Shown one piece after another: positions 1-7,982 of a stretch of DNA of 25,583 nt. The notes under the pieces are model-generated. The model was not told the origin of the DNA, made no database searches, and saw nothing but the letters and a program-made list of their open reading frames with translations. A program made the translations under genes and the position numbers. This stretch comes from Verrucomicrobiota bacterium (GTDB lineage Bacteria > Chlamydiota > Chlamydiia > Chlamydiales > JAEYWL01). Location: NCBI GenBank assembly GCA_023428915.1, contig JAEYWL010000006.1, positions 1-25,583 of the forward strand. The letters run 5' to 3'. Within the stretch, counting starts at the first letter, position 1, and the number at the start of each line of letters is the position of its first letter.

Positions 1-185
1 TAGCTATATCAAATGACATTATGGACCTTAACGACGCCAAAGACATTTACGACAAGCAATTGGCGCTTAGTCCATTAAGTCCATAAGGTCCATGGCGTCA
101 TTAAGGTCCATTGTCCATTTAAGCGCCTCACTCTGACTTATGCAACTGTCTCTTAATGTCGTTTGTCCATTTAAGCGCTTAGTTA
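1..185. repeat. Palindromic GGAC/GTCC-word repeat, copy 1
   Basis: This stretch is built of short words around ATGGAC/GTCCAT separated by a few bases. Bases about 9-69 form one arm and 70-127 the inverse arm, with TTAAGCGCC/GGCGCTTA at the inner and outer edges. A further partial arm lies at 152-181 (CTTAATGTCGTTTGTCCATT, then TAAGCGCTTA). Bases 11-35 match 4241-4265 with a single difference, so the same element recurs 4 kb downstream. No coding potential is seen. It could be a MITE-like element or an mRNA-stabilising or terminating structure; its function is unknown. Confidence 0.75.
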
Positions 186-324
186 AGACATAGACCCTTA
201 TAAGTTAGCAATCAGGGACTTAGTTTAAACTTTAGGAACACACTTGGCTTGTTATAGATACAACATTGCTATTTTTTTTCTCCTTTGGTAATCTATGTCG
301 AAATAATTGGCAGTCAAAGGGTTT
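186..324. other. Intergenic leader of the first gene
   Basis: This is AT-rich intergenic sequence between the repeat and the first gene. No convincing promoter with both hexamers was found. A short ATG-TCG-AAA-TAA reading frame at 295-306 closes just before the gene. An AAAGGG stretch at 316-321 could serve as a ribosome binding site for the ATG at 325, although the spacing is short. Confidence 0.4.
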
Positions 325-1023
325 ATGGCAAAAGCACAAGTTGTCGACGAGCATCGCGAATACTTTCTACAGAACAAAGTCATTGAATTTGAAGAGCTTC
401 TCAGCAACGCTCAGCTAGAGAAATTGAGGCATTCCTTAGAGTCGGCCTTAGCGGCAAAAATGCAAATTTCCCACACGCAATTTGGCAAGCAAAGCAGCAG
501 TGATTTGTATAAAGCCGGCTATGACTTGTGGCGAGAGAATGAAGGGCTAAAAAAACTCATTTTCATTAAATGGTGGGCCGAAATTGCCGGCTTTTTAACC
601 AGGACGCGCACGGTTCGTTTGCTAGCTGATCAGCTATTTATCAACCCGCCTAAAATCCTGTCGCTGGATGCAGCTGCCAAGCAGCAGACCCCTTTATTGA
701 TTCAAGAGACAAAGCCTTTAAAGGAATGCTTTAGCTTTCAAGGCCTGATTGCAGGCTTATTGCTTTGCCTGGAAAAGCCGTCACCAGCTGCGGGCGATGA
801 AATTCCCCGGCAGCCTGGCAATGGTGTCTTTTTTGCTCCCGACGCCCCTTTTCCGATGGGCAATTACGTGAATCAGGGCTGTTATCTGCTTATCCTCTAC
901 GGAGAGGCAAAAAGCCAATACATCCATAATAGCCAGGATGTTCATTGCCATGAGTTAAAAAAATACGGTTATGTCTTCGGCGACAAGCTGGAAGAAAGAA
1001 CACACCCCACCCTGTACAGGTAA
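325..1023 (+). CDS. Conserved hypothetical protein, possibly dioxygenase-like N-terminus
   Basis: This encodes a soluble protein of 232 residues. I chose the ATG at 325, preceded by AAAGGG, over the in-frame TTG at 307. The N-terminus (EYFLQNKVIEFEELLSNAQL) resembles by eye the opening of phytanoyl-CoA dioxygenase-like proteins. The C-terminal half ends in a His-rich stretch (HNSQDVHCHELKKYGYVFGD) and HPTLYR. I cannot place a complete iron-binding HxD...H triad, so the enzymatic reading is weak. There is no signal peptide or membrane segment. The gene ends 4 bases before the lipoate-enzyme start, so the two are very likely cotranscribed and may be translationally coupled. Function is unknown. 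Confidence 0.8.
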   Translation: MAKAQVVDEHREYFLQNKVIEFEELLSNAQLEKLRHSLESALAAKMQISHTQFGKQSSSDLYKAGYDLWRENEGLKKLIFIKWWAEIAGFLTRTRTVRLLADQLFINPPKILSLDAAAKQQTPLLIQETKPLKECFSFQGLIAGLLLCLEKPSPAAGDEIPRQPGNGVFFAPDAPFPMGNYVNQGCYLLILYGEAKSQYIHNSQDVHCHELKKYGYVFGDKLEERTHPTLYR

Positions 1024-1027
1024 AATT

Positions 1028-1738
1028 ATGCATGTGCGGCTGATCGATACAGGTAAAGCGTCAGCCGATGACAATATGCGTTATGACCAGCAGCTGTTGG
1101 AAAGCTTAACTTCCGGGAGCGTCCCTATACTTCACCTTTATGATTGGGCCTCGCCTTCATTGACATTTGGCTACTTTACTCAGCTAGCGCAGCACCTTGA
1201 CTGCAAGGCGCTGCAAAAACAGGGGATTGCTGCGGCAAGGCGTCCGACTGGCGGGGGGATTATTTTTCATCTGTGGGATTTTGCTTATTCAATAGTAATT
1301 CCCGCCTCACACCCTGGTTTTTCACAAAATACAATCACCAACTATAGAACGGTTAATGGCGTAATTGCTGAAGCCCTGGCAGCATGTTTTGGACTTAAAA
1401 CTTGTTATGCAAAACCTCAGCAAGATTCGCACCCATCCGATATAGTCCCGTTTTGCATGGCTTCCCATACCATTTACGATATTCTATTAGATGGGAAAAA
1501 AATTGGGGGAGCTGCGCAGCGCAAAACTAAACAGGGCTTGCTGCATCAAGGCACAGTATTTATGACACCCCCTGATTATTCCCTATTACAGCAATTGCTT
1601 TTAAATAAAACTATTCCACAGCAAATGTTAGAGTTAAGCACTTATGCATTAGCTGGATATAATCAAACAGCTGCTTTGGCAAAGCAAGAGCTGAGCGCTG
1701 CGATCGCGGCAAAGCTTGGAGCAATTGCTAGTAGTTAA
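1028..1738 (+). CDS. lplA: Lipoate-protein ligase A / octanoyltransferase (LplA/LipM) family protein
   Basis: This protein of 236 residues belongs to the biotin/lipoate ligase (BPL_LplA_LipB) fold family, which attaches lipoate or octanoate to lipoyl domains such as GcvH and the E2 subunits of 2-oxoacid dehydrogenases. Family marks are RRPTGGG (71-77) followed by HLWDFAYSIVIP, and GKKIGGAAQRKTKQGLLHQG (156-175), where the lysine pair sits at the usual lipoyl-AMP binding position. Cys143 (PFCMASHTIYDILLDG) lies seven residues before the Tyr-Asp, the same spacing as the catalytic Cys of LipM octanoyltransferases, so the protein may act by acyl transfer instead of ATP-dependent ligation. It is shorter than E. 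coli LplA (338 residues) and lacks the accessory C-terminal domain. The start at 1028 was preferred because the longer frame would overlap the upstream gene by 53 bases. The symbol follows chlamydial usage. Confidence 0.9.
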   Translation: MHVRLIDTGKASADDNMRYDQQLLESLTSGSVPILHLYDWASPSLTFGYFTQLAQHLDCKALQKQGIAAARRPTGGGIIFHLWDFAYSIVIPASHPGFSQNTITNYRTVNGVIAEALAACFGLKTCYAKPQQDSHPSDIVPFCMASHTIYDILLDGKKIGGAAQRKTKQGLLHQGTVFMTPPDYSLLQQLLLNKTIPQQMLELSTYALAGYNQTAALAKQELSAAIAAKLGAIASS

Positions 1739-1827
1739 TTTAAACCTACATTAAAATATTTGAGCGAAAGGGGGGCATCTGATAACCTCTTGACTCGTAT
1801 ATTTTTCAATGGGAAGGAGAGTTCCTC

Positions 1828-4215
1828 ATGCTACATATCTTTCGCAAGTATCAACGCGGCGTCTTTATTTTCATCACGGCAATTATTATTATATCCTTCT
1901 CATTCTTTGGAACTTACTCCACCATTAATGAGTTGACCCCGCATCAGCAGGTGGCCTTTACGGCAATTGACGGCACGCAAATCACACGAGGCGAGCTTGA
2001 AGAAATGGCCCTTTTCCTTGGCACTGACCGGGAAGATAAAGTGGCTTTTGGCGGTGCATGGGGGCCCAATTTCTTAAATGACGGCGTGATCCGCAAGAAT
2101 TTTCTCCAGACAGGAATGGGAGAAATTTTAGCTGAAAATTATCGCGCTGAAGTAATTGAGGATTTAGCTTCCCGTTTTGAAAGGGAAAAAAATTTCAGCA
2201 CTTACACCCACCCTCAGGCGCAGTTTTTAACAGCCTCCTCAGCCTGGAGTTACTTTGCACCCAATATAAATGAAGATTTGGCCAAGTTGAAAAGCCTGAA
2301 TGCCCCGCTTGATGAAAACGGTTTTGGTCTGCGTGCAAACCTTTATTTAGCTGAAAAGAAATTTCCTCAGACCGCACTTAAGCAAGTGCTGCGCTTTCAA
2401 GAAAAGCAATTCCGCTGGGTGCCTGCCGACCCGGAGTTAGAGCGCAAGGATTTATCGCTATTCGGCTACCACACCTTGGAGGACTGGTTCGGCCCTAGAT
2501 TTATCCGGCTGGTATCTGAGTTTATTATCAATGCCGCAAAAATTGCCGGGCAGCGCGGCTATGTCGTCACAGATGATGAGGCGTTGGCCGACCTGCTTTA
2601 CAACAACCAGACCAGCTTTCAGGAAAATCAAAAGAGTCCTTATTTAGATGTGGCTAACTCAGATGAGTATTTCAATGAGCAGCTAAGAAGAATGGGCTTG
2701 AATAAAGCCAAAGCTGTAAAATTGTGGCGCCAGGTGCTGCTGTTTAAGCGGATGTTTAATGAGTTCGGCAATGTAGCGATGATGGCGCCTGAAACACTTG
2801 AGCCCTTTTTAGAATACTCAAGAAGCTTTGTTTCAGGAGACCTCTACCAACTGCCGACAGATTTGCGCCTGGCTAGCTTCCGCTCGCTTATCCGTTTTGA
2901 AGCTTATTTAGCTGCCATTGCCAAACCGGGAAATAACCCGCTTGATTTGCCGGAATCCTTCTTGCCGGTAGCTGAAATTGCTAAGAACACGCCTGAATTG
3001 GTAAAGCAAAATTACCAGCTTGAAGTAGCGCAGGCTGATAAAAAAAGCCTTCAAACTCGTGTAGGCGTCCGCGACATGTGGAAATGGCAAATTGCCGATG
3101 AGAACTGGGCGGCTTTAAAGAAGAAGTTTCCTGATCTTGGCATTGCTAAAGCCAAGACTGGTGAAGAGCGTTTTGCAGCTCTTGAAGGGTTGGATGAAGC
3201 TACCCGCAACCGCATTGATGTATTCAGCCGCGAACAAATTGTTGAAAGCCATCCTGAATGGTTAGAGCAGGCTTTGCAACAAGCCCCGCGCAAGCAAATG
3301 ACGATCGGCATGCGTGCCAAAGGCGGAGAATTCCCTTTTGCCGGCATTGAAGACAGGGCAGAATTTATCGCCTTGCTGGATCAAGCCACCATTGCAAGCA
3401 GTGGAGATGCCCCTAACGAAGCTGATAAAAAACTCATGCTGTATACGCCTGATCAGGTGCATTATTACATTATCACTGTGCTTAAGCGCGAAGATAAGCC
3501 AGAGGTTCTCACATATGCTGAGGCAGAAAAAGATGGCACATTAAGCCAGCTTATTGAGAAGCAGCTGCAAGCCTATTATGAGAAAATCCGCGCTGACAAT
3601 CCAACCGCTTATCAAGCTGGCGATAAAAGCTGGCGCCCCTTGGCTGATGTCGTTGAAAAAGTAGCTAACAGCTATTACGCAAAGTTGATTGAAGCGGTTA
3701 AAAAAGATTATGAAGCTAACAAACAAGCTTTAAGCGATGCCAATGCGCCGAAAGAATTTAACGGCGATACGGCTGCCATCTATCGCTTTTTTGCCTATCT
3801 GCGCAAAGCCCGTTCTGCCATTGAACAGGGGAATGGCGCTAAGTATATTCTCGCTAAAGACCAGGCAGCTTCGCTATCCGACCAATGGAAGCTCGTTCAA
3901 ACTGATTTCCAGCTAAAGCGCAATGGCCAAGAAATGGATGGGTTAGATCGAGGCGCGACATTGGCAATGGAATTAAATACCTGGTCGCCAATATTTGCAC
4001 CTGCGGATGGCGGACTTTCCTTCATGCATGTTAAAGACCGGGGAATTGCTGTTGACCAAGCTGCAAAAGCTACAATGACAAGCCAGCTGCAAACCTTGTT
4101 AACAAATGGCGCTGAAAGGTCCCTCATGCAGAGCACTCTAGGACTAATGCAAGAAAAAGGGGCCATTAACCTCGACTACTTGCACCGCAGCGAAGAACCC
4201 GTCGCGATGGAGTAA
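1828..4215 (+). CDS. Membrane-anchored SurA/PpiD-like periplasmic protein
   Basis: This is a 795-residue protein with a short basic N-terminus (MLHIFRKYQRG), a single transmembrane helix at about 12-31, and a long hydrophilic helical body predicted to lie in the periplasm. Directly after the helix, VAFTAIDGTQITRGELEEM (about 43-61) matches the 'V-x-G-x-x-I-T-x-x-E-L' opening of SurA/PpiD N-terminal chaperone domains. The segment YYIITVLKREDKPEVLTYAE (about 549-568) resembles the return strand after a PpiD substrate-binding region. I do not see a recognisable parvulin isomerase domain, so a chaperone role without isomerase activity is the likelier reading. A good ribosome binding site (GGGAAGGAGAG) precedes the ATG. 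It is separated from lplA by 89 bases, and a palindromic repeat follows it. Confidence 0.85.
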   Translation: MLHIFRKYQRGVFIFITAIIIISFSFFGTYSTINELTPHQQVAFTAIDGTQITRGELEEMALFLGTDREDKVAFGGAWGPNFLNDGVIRKNFLQTGMGEILAENYRAEVIEDLASRFEREKNFSTYTHPQAQFLTASSAWSYFAPNINEDLAKLKSLNAPLDENGFGLRANLYLAEKKFPQTALKQVLRFQEKQFRWVPADPELERKDLSLFGYHTLEDWFGPRFIRLVSEFIINAAKIAGQRGYVVTDDEALADLLYNNQTSFQENQKSPYLDVANSDEYFNEQLRRMGLNKAKAVKLWRQVLLFKRMFNEFGNVAMMAPETLEPFLEYSRSFVSGDLYQLPTDLRLASFRSLIRFEAYLAAIAKPGNNPLDLPESFLPVAEIAKNTPELVKQNYQLEVAQADKKSLQTRVGVRDMWKWQIADENWAALKKKFPDLGIAKAKTGEERFAALEGLDEATRNRIDVFSREQIVESHPEWLEQALQQAPRKQMTIGMRAKGGEFPFAGIEDRAEFIALLDQATIASSGDAPNEADKKLMLYTPDQVHYYIITVLKREDKPEVLTYAEAEKDGTLSQLIEKQLQAYYEKIRADNPTAYQAGDKSWRPLADVVEKVANSYYAKLIEAVKKDYEANKQALSDANAPKEFNGDTAAIYRFFAYLRKARSAIEQGNGAKYILAKDQAASLSDQWKLVQTDFQLKRNGQEMDGLDRGATLAMELNTWSPIFAPADGGLSFMHVKDRGIAVDQAAKATMTSQLQTLLTNGAERSLMQSTLGLMQEKGAINLDYLHRSEEPVAME

Positions 4216-4222
4216 ATAGACA

Positions 4223-4550
4223 TAGGCCCTAAAAATAGACAAACGACATTATGGACCTTAACGACACCATGGACCTTATGGACAAGGGACTAAGCGCTAT
4301 TTTTTTGTCGTTGAGGGGTGATTACTAAAGCCCAATGTATATTTTTAACCGCGGAGTTGCAGAGAGCGCTGAGTAAGCGCAGAGAAAAACTCCTTCTGAA
4401 TTAATTCTCAGAGGCGAATTTTAATTTCTCTCTGCTCTGCGTTTGCTCAGCGCTCTTCGCGGCTCTGCGGTTTAATTCGTGAAACTGGCGCTTAGTCCCT
4501 TGTCCCTAAGGTCCCTGGCGTCCCTATTGTCCTTTGTCCATTTAAGCCCT
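4223..4550. repeat. Nested palindromic element, copy 2 of the GGAC/GTCC repeat with an inner palindrome
   Basis: The outer arms are about 4223-4297 and 4487-4550. They are inverted copies built from ATGGACC/GGTCC words and ending inwardly in GGACTAAGCGC / GGCGCTTAGTCC. Nested inside is a second, unrelated inverted repeat: 4346-4387 (TAACCGCGGAG... GCGCTGAGTAAGCGCAGAG) against about 4424-4475 (CTCTGCGTTTGCTCAGCGCTC... CTGCGGTTTAA). Bases 4241-4265 match 11-35 with a single difference. The transcript would fold into a roughly 330-base hairpin that could end or insulate the upstream transcript. No open frame is present. Confidence 0.8.
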
Positions 4551-4583
4551 AATCCAGACTTTTATTACAATCAGCTTTCTCTG

Positions 4584-4612
4584 TTGGTCTTTATTATCAA
4601 ATGACTTATACT
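4584..4612 (+). promoter_or_regulatory. Candidate sigma70-type promoter of the gcv operon
   Basis: A -35 candidate TTGGTC (4584-4589) and a -10 candidate TATACT (4607-4612) are separated by 17 bases. Transcription would start at about 4618-4621, right at the ATG at 4622. This would leave a leaderless message if that ATG is used, and it fits the lack of a Shine-Dalgarno sequence. Confidence 0.5.
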
Positions 4613-4621
4613 TAGTTTCCT

Positions 4622-5212
4622 ATGGATGAGTTTGTTCCGCTAGAAGCAATGTCTTTACGCCCGGTCAATTTCTTTGCATTCGAGCTTGAGTGCTATAGCT
4701 TAACTGATGGCAAATTTGAGAAAAGGCACATTTTGCCTGACCTTAGCGAGTTGAGTTTGGAAAAAGGATTTGCCCAGGTGAGCTTAGGTTGGAGCCGCGA
4801 TGGCGTTTCAGCTGTTGTAGAAATGCCCAAGCAAGAAGAGCTTGCTGTAGAACTCTTTTTGGATACCAGGGACATCAAGTCTGCGGGATTTAATACCCGC
4901 TTTTGCCATCATTTTCTTTTTGATGCTAAATCAGGTAAAGAAATTACCCATTTCCGCACAGAAGATAAGCACGAGTTGTGCAATCCGCTGGATTTATTTG
5001 TAGCGAGCGAAGCGGGAAGAACTCGCCTGATAAGTAAAATTTTTATTCCCAGTCATTGTCTTTATGGCTATGATCCTGATCAATTTGAACGTTTAGGTTT
5101 TACCTATAAACTGGCAGCCGGAAGGCAAGAACAGCATTTTTGCCTTTCTTCCGCTGAATACCAAATTGACCAGAATCCTTCTCTATGGTGCAGCTTAAAA
5201 CTACTTCCTTAA
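4622..5212 (+). CDS. Hypothetical protein with CBM9/DOMON-like features, first gene of the gcv operon
   Basis: This is a 196-residue soluble protein with no signal peptide. The motif VELFLDTRDIKSAGFNTRFC followed by HHF (about 76-98) resembles the 'LDTRD...RFCHxF' signature I associate with CBM9-like beta-sandwich proteins in Planctomycetes and Chlamydiae-related bacteria; this is recognition by eye. No enzymatic motif was found. The ATG at 4622 has no ribosome binding site and may be leaderless, and an in-frame ATG at 4649 (MSLRPVNFF) is a reasonable alternative start. The 3' end overlaps gcvT by 28 bases, so the two are translationally coupled. The position ahead of the glycine cleavage genes suggests a linked but unknown role. 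Confidence 0.8.
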   Translation: MDEFVPLEAMSLRPVNFFAFELECYSLTDGKFEKRHILPDLSELSLEKGFAQVSLGWSRDGVSAVVEMPKQEELAVELFLDTRDIKSAGFNTRFCHHFLFDAKSGKEITHFRTEDKHELCNPLDLFVASEAGRTRLISKIFIPSHCLYGYDPDQFERLGFTYKLAAGRQEQHFCLSSAEYQIDQNPSLWCSLKLLP

Positions 5213-6261
5213 GAACCCCGCTTTATGCCGAACACCTAGCCCTTGGCGCTAAACTGGTCGATTTTGGCGGCTGGGAAATGTCCCTCTATTATAGCAGTGT
5301 CACTGGCGAGCACATGGCTGTCAGAAAATATGCGGGGATTTTTGATGTTTCCCATATGGGGCGGATTGAAGTAATGGGGCGGGACGCGGAGAGCTTGCTG
5401 GATTTTCTTTCCACTGCCTGTATCGCCGGCAAAAAAGAAGGCAGTGCCGTTTATACTGTTTGGTGCAATGAACAGGGTTTTGCCATAGAGGATCTCATTG
5501 TATATCGCCTAAATCAGGAAAAGTTTTTTGTGGTGGCGAATGCCGCCAACCGTGAAACTGTGCTGCAGCACCTGCTAAACCATGCTAAAGGCAAAGAAGT
5601 ACGGATTCTTCCACATTTTCATGATGCCGGGATTCTCGCCATTCAAGGGCCTCAAGCAATTGAAAAGATGGCTTTTTACTTGCCGGGCATTGAAAAGCTG
5701 CAGGCTATGCGCTGCGGAAGATTTTTATGCGGCAATGAAACAGTGATAGCGGCGCGCACCGGGTATACAGGCTCAGGCGGTATTGAAGTATTTGGTTCAG
5801 GCAAGGCTGTTAAACAGATCTGGCAAGAAGGGTTGGCAAAAGGGATTCAGCCGGCCGGTTTAGGGGCCAGGGACACCTTGCGTTTAGAAATGGGATATGC
5901 GTTATACGGCCATGAGTTGACCAGGGCTATTGCTCCGATAGAAAGCGTGGCAGCGTGGACTGTCAAAACACAACATGAATTTATGGGGAAAAAGGCGCTG
6001 CTTGATTTGCTAGGAAAGCCTCACAGGCAGCAGAAAGGCATAATCGTGCAGAAAGGAATTGCGCGGGAAGGCAGCCTGCTATTTTGCGGAGATGAGCTTG
6101 TGGGGGTAGTGACCTCAGGTACATTTTCACCGATTCTAGGAAAGGGGATCGCTATTGCCATGTTCAATAGGCCGTTGGCGGATTCCGAAACGCTTCAAGT
6201 GCAGATCCGGCAAGAACTTGTCCCGGCTGCTTTATCTGATTTACCCTTTGTACACCTTTGA
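5185..6261 (+). CDS. gcvT: Glycine cleavage system T protein (aminomethyltransferase)
   Basis: This 358-residue protein is of normal length for GcvT. The enzyme transfers the aminomethyl carbon from lipoyl-GcvH to tetrahydrofolate, releasing ammonia and giving 5,10-methylene-THF. Visible family features are TPLYAEHLALGAKLVDFGGW (11-30), VRKYAGIFDVSHMGRI (46-61), EDLIVYRL with Asp103 at the position of the catalytic Asp of E. coli GcvT, the GYTGSGG-type loop, and LEMGYALYGHEL near residue 230. A glycine-cleavage barrel domain follows. No ribosome binding site is evident, so translation probably depends on coupling to the overlapping upstream gene. gcvH starts 10 bases downstream. Confidence 0.95.
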   Translation: MVQLKTTSLRTPLYAEHLALGAKLVDFGGWEMSLYYSSVTGEHMAVRKYAGIFDVSHMGRIEVMGRDAESLLDFLSTACIAGKKEGSAVYTVWCNEQGFAIEDLIVYRLNQEKFFVVANAANRETVLQHLLNHAKGKEVRILPHFHDAGILAIQGPQAIEKMAFYLPGIEKLQAMRCGRFLCGNETVIAARTGYTGSGGIEVFGSGKAVKQIWQEGLAKGIQPAGLGARDTLRLEMGYALYGHELTRAIAPIESVAAWTVKTQHEFMGKKALLDLLGKPHRQQKGIIVQKGIAREGSLLFCGDELVGVVTSGTFSPILGKGIAIAMFNRPLADSETLQVQIRQELVPAALSDLPFVHL

Positions 6262-6271
6262 GGAGACTGAT

Positions 6272-6640
6272 ATGAGAAAATATACAGAAACACACGAATG
6301 GATTGAAATAGAGGGTGAAACGGCAACTGTAGGAATTACACAGTATGCCCAAAAAGAGCTTGGCGAAATTGTGTATGTCGAGCTGCCAAAAGTGGGCAGG
6401 CAGGTTTCAGCCAATAGCGAGGCGGCCGTTCTAGAGTCGACAAAGGCGGCCGCCGATGTCTACTCACCCGCAACAGGGCAGATTTTAGAAGTAAACAGCC
6501 AGCTTAGCCAGGCGACAGACCTCATTAATCATTCGCCGGAAAAAGAAGGGTGGTTATTCAAGCTTAAGCTTAATAATGCCCAAGAGCTCAGCCAGCTGAT
6601 GGACAATGATGGCTACCAGCAGATGCTGAAGCGTAAATAG
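6272..6640 (+). CDS. gcvH: Glycine cleavage system H protein
   Basis: This is a 122-residue lipoyl carrier protein that shuttles the aminomethyl group from the P protein to the T protein. The lipoylated lysine is Lys58 in AAVLESTKAAADVYSPATG, matching the ES[VT]KA consensus. The N-terminus MRKYTETHEWIEIEGETATV is typical of GcvH. The ATG at 6272 was chosen because AGGAGA lies at 6261-6266 with ideal spacing. The longer frame from 6155 only reads into gcvT in another phase. The LplA/LipM-family enzyme at 1028 is the obvious candidate to modify Lys58. gcvPA begins one base after the stop. Confidence 0.96.
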   Translation: MRKYTETHEWIEIEGETATVGITQYAQKELGEIVYVELPKVGRQVSANSEAAVLESTKAAADVYSPATGQILEVNSQLSQATDLINHSPEKEGWLFKLKLNNAQELSQLMDNDGYQQMLKRK

Positions 6641-6641
6641 C

Positions 6642-7982
6642 ATGGAGTTTATTTCCAATTCTGAAGAACAGGTCCAGGCTATGTTGCAAATGCTGGGATG
6701 CAGCTCCATAGAAAAGTTGCTGCAGATCCCTGAAAACTTGTTATTGCCTAAAATTTCCGTTGATGATGGCCTTTCAGAAATGGAGGGGCTGCAATTAATG
6801 CGTGCCATCGGCAAGAAAAACAGTTTTTCAGAATTGGATAGCTATCTCGGCGCAGGTGCTTATGACCATTATGTCCCCGCTATCGTGGCCGCGATTTGCC
6901 AGCGCTCTGAATTTCTGACCTCCTATACCCCTTACCAGGCGGAAGCTTCACAGGGAATGCTGCAGGCGATTTTTGAATACCAAACCGCCATTTGCGCTTT
7001 AACCGGCATGGAGGCTGCCAATGCTTCTGTTTACGATGGGGCGAATGCCTGTGCAGAAGCCCTTGCCATGGCTCTAAGGGCCAGGCCAGAAAAAAACAGG
7101 CTGCTCGTGTCAGCCGCACTGCACCCGCACTATCGCCGGGTAATCGACCTCTATTTTAGCCGCCGGCCTTTTGAGATCATCACCATCCCCTATCTTGAAA
7201 ACGGCGCCTTGGATCAAGAACGTTTAGCGCAATTCCTCAATGGACAAACAGCTGCTTGTCTTTTGGCCTCCCCTAATTTTTTTGGAATAGTTGAAGAGTT
7301 CAGTGCCGTAGCAGCGCTTTTAAAACAGCAGGAAGCCATTTCTATTCTTTGCGCCAACCCTTTAGCTTATGGGATTTATCAGCCGGCCGGCGGGATGGGA
7401 TTCGATATTGCTGTCGGCGACAGCCAACCCTTTGGGCTGCCCTTGCAATATGGAGGGCCTTATTCCGGGTATATGGCCTGCCGAAGGGATTTGTTGCGGC
7501 AATTGCCCGGCCGCATTGCAGGGGAAACTACCGATGCAGCAGGACGGCGCGGCTTTGTATTGACCCTGCAGGCCCGCGAACAACATATACGCCGCGAGAA
7601 AGCAACTTCTAATATATGCACCAATCAGGCCCTCGCCAGCTTGGCAAGTTTGATTGCTTTGCTCTGGTATGGCAAGCAGGGGATTAAAGAATTAGCGCTT
7701 CATAATTACCAAAACGCACGCTGGCTGCAAAACCAGTTGCAAGATATTTTTCCAGGGTTTCAAACCCCAGCTATCCTCAATGAGTTTACGCTAAATTTCG
7801 GCAGGCCTGTAGAGCAAGTGCAGGCCTATTTTCGCAAGCACGACATTGAACCGGGATTAAGTTTGGCTGAGTACTATCCAGAATTAACCGGCTGGTTTTT
7901 GCTTGCCGTCACAGAAACTAAAACTGATGCACAGCTTAAACGCTTTGTAGAAGTAGCTAAAAGGCTAAAGTCAGATGGGTAA
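6642..7982 (+). CDS. gcvPA: Glycine dehydrogenase (decarboxylating) subunit 1, N-terminal half of P protein
   Basis: This 446-residue protein is the N-terminal half of a split P protein and forms a heterodimer with GcvPB. Family features are FSELDSYLGAGAYDHYVPAI (about 66-85), the segment SYTPYQAEASQGMLQAIFEY (about 99-118), YDGANACAEA (about 136-145) and GPYSGYMACRRDLLRQLPGR near 276-295. The lysine that binds pyridoxal phosphate is not in this subunit. The ATG lies one base after the gcvH stop without a clear Shine-Dalgarno, so coupling is likely. The 3' end overlaps gcvPB by 8 bases (ATGGGTAA). A split P protein is the arrangement of Gram-positives, Thermotoga and several other phyla, unlike the fused enzyme of E. 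coli. Confidence 0.95.
   Translation: MEFISNSEEQVQAMLQMLGCSSIEKLLQIPENLLLPKISVDDGLSEMEGLQLMRAIGKKNSFSELDSYLGAGAYDHYVPAIVAAICQRSEFLTSYTPYQAEASQGMLQAIFEYQTAICALTGMEAANASVYDGANACAEALAMALRARPEKNRLLVSAALHPHYRRVIDLYFSRRPFEIITIPYLENGALDQERLAQFLNGQTAACLLASPNFFGIVEEFSAVAALLKQQEAISILCANPLAYGIYQPAGGMGFDIAVGDSQPFGLPLQYGGPYSGYMACRRDLLRQLPGRIAGETTDAAGRRGFVLTLQAREQHIRREKATSNICTNQALASLASLIALLWYGKQGIKELALHNYQNARWLQNQLQDIFPGFQTPAILNEFTLNFGRPVEQVQAYFRKHDIEPGLSLAEYYPELTGWFLLAVTETKTDAQLKRFVEVAKRLKSDG

Noticed and set aside
1..185. CRISPR-like array
   Set aside because: The repeated GGAC/GTCC words are only a few bases apart and arranged as an inverted repeat; there are no unique spacers of constant length and no cas genes.
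971..1027. Longer start for the lipoate enzyme
   Set aside because: It would overlap the upstream gene by 53 bases and add residues not found in the family; the ATG at 1028 directly follows the upstream stop.
6155..6271. N-terminal extension of gcvH by 39 residues
   Set aside because: It reads gcvT in another phase, and AGGAGA with correct spacing supports the ATG at 6272 and a normal GcvH N-terminus.
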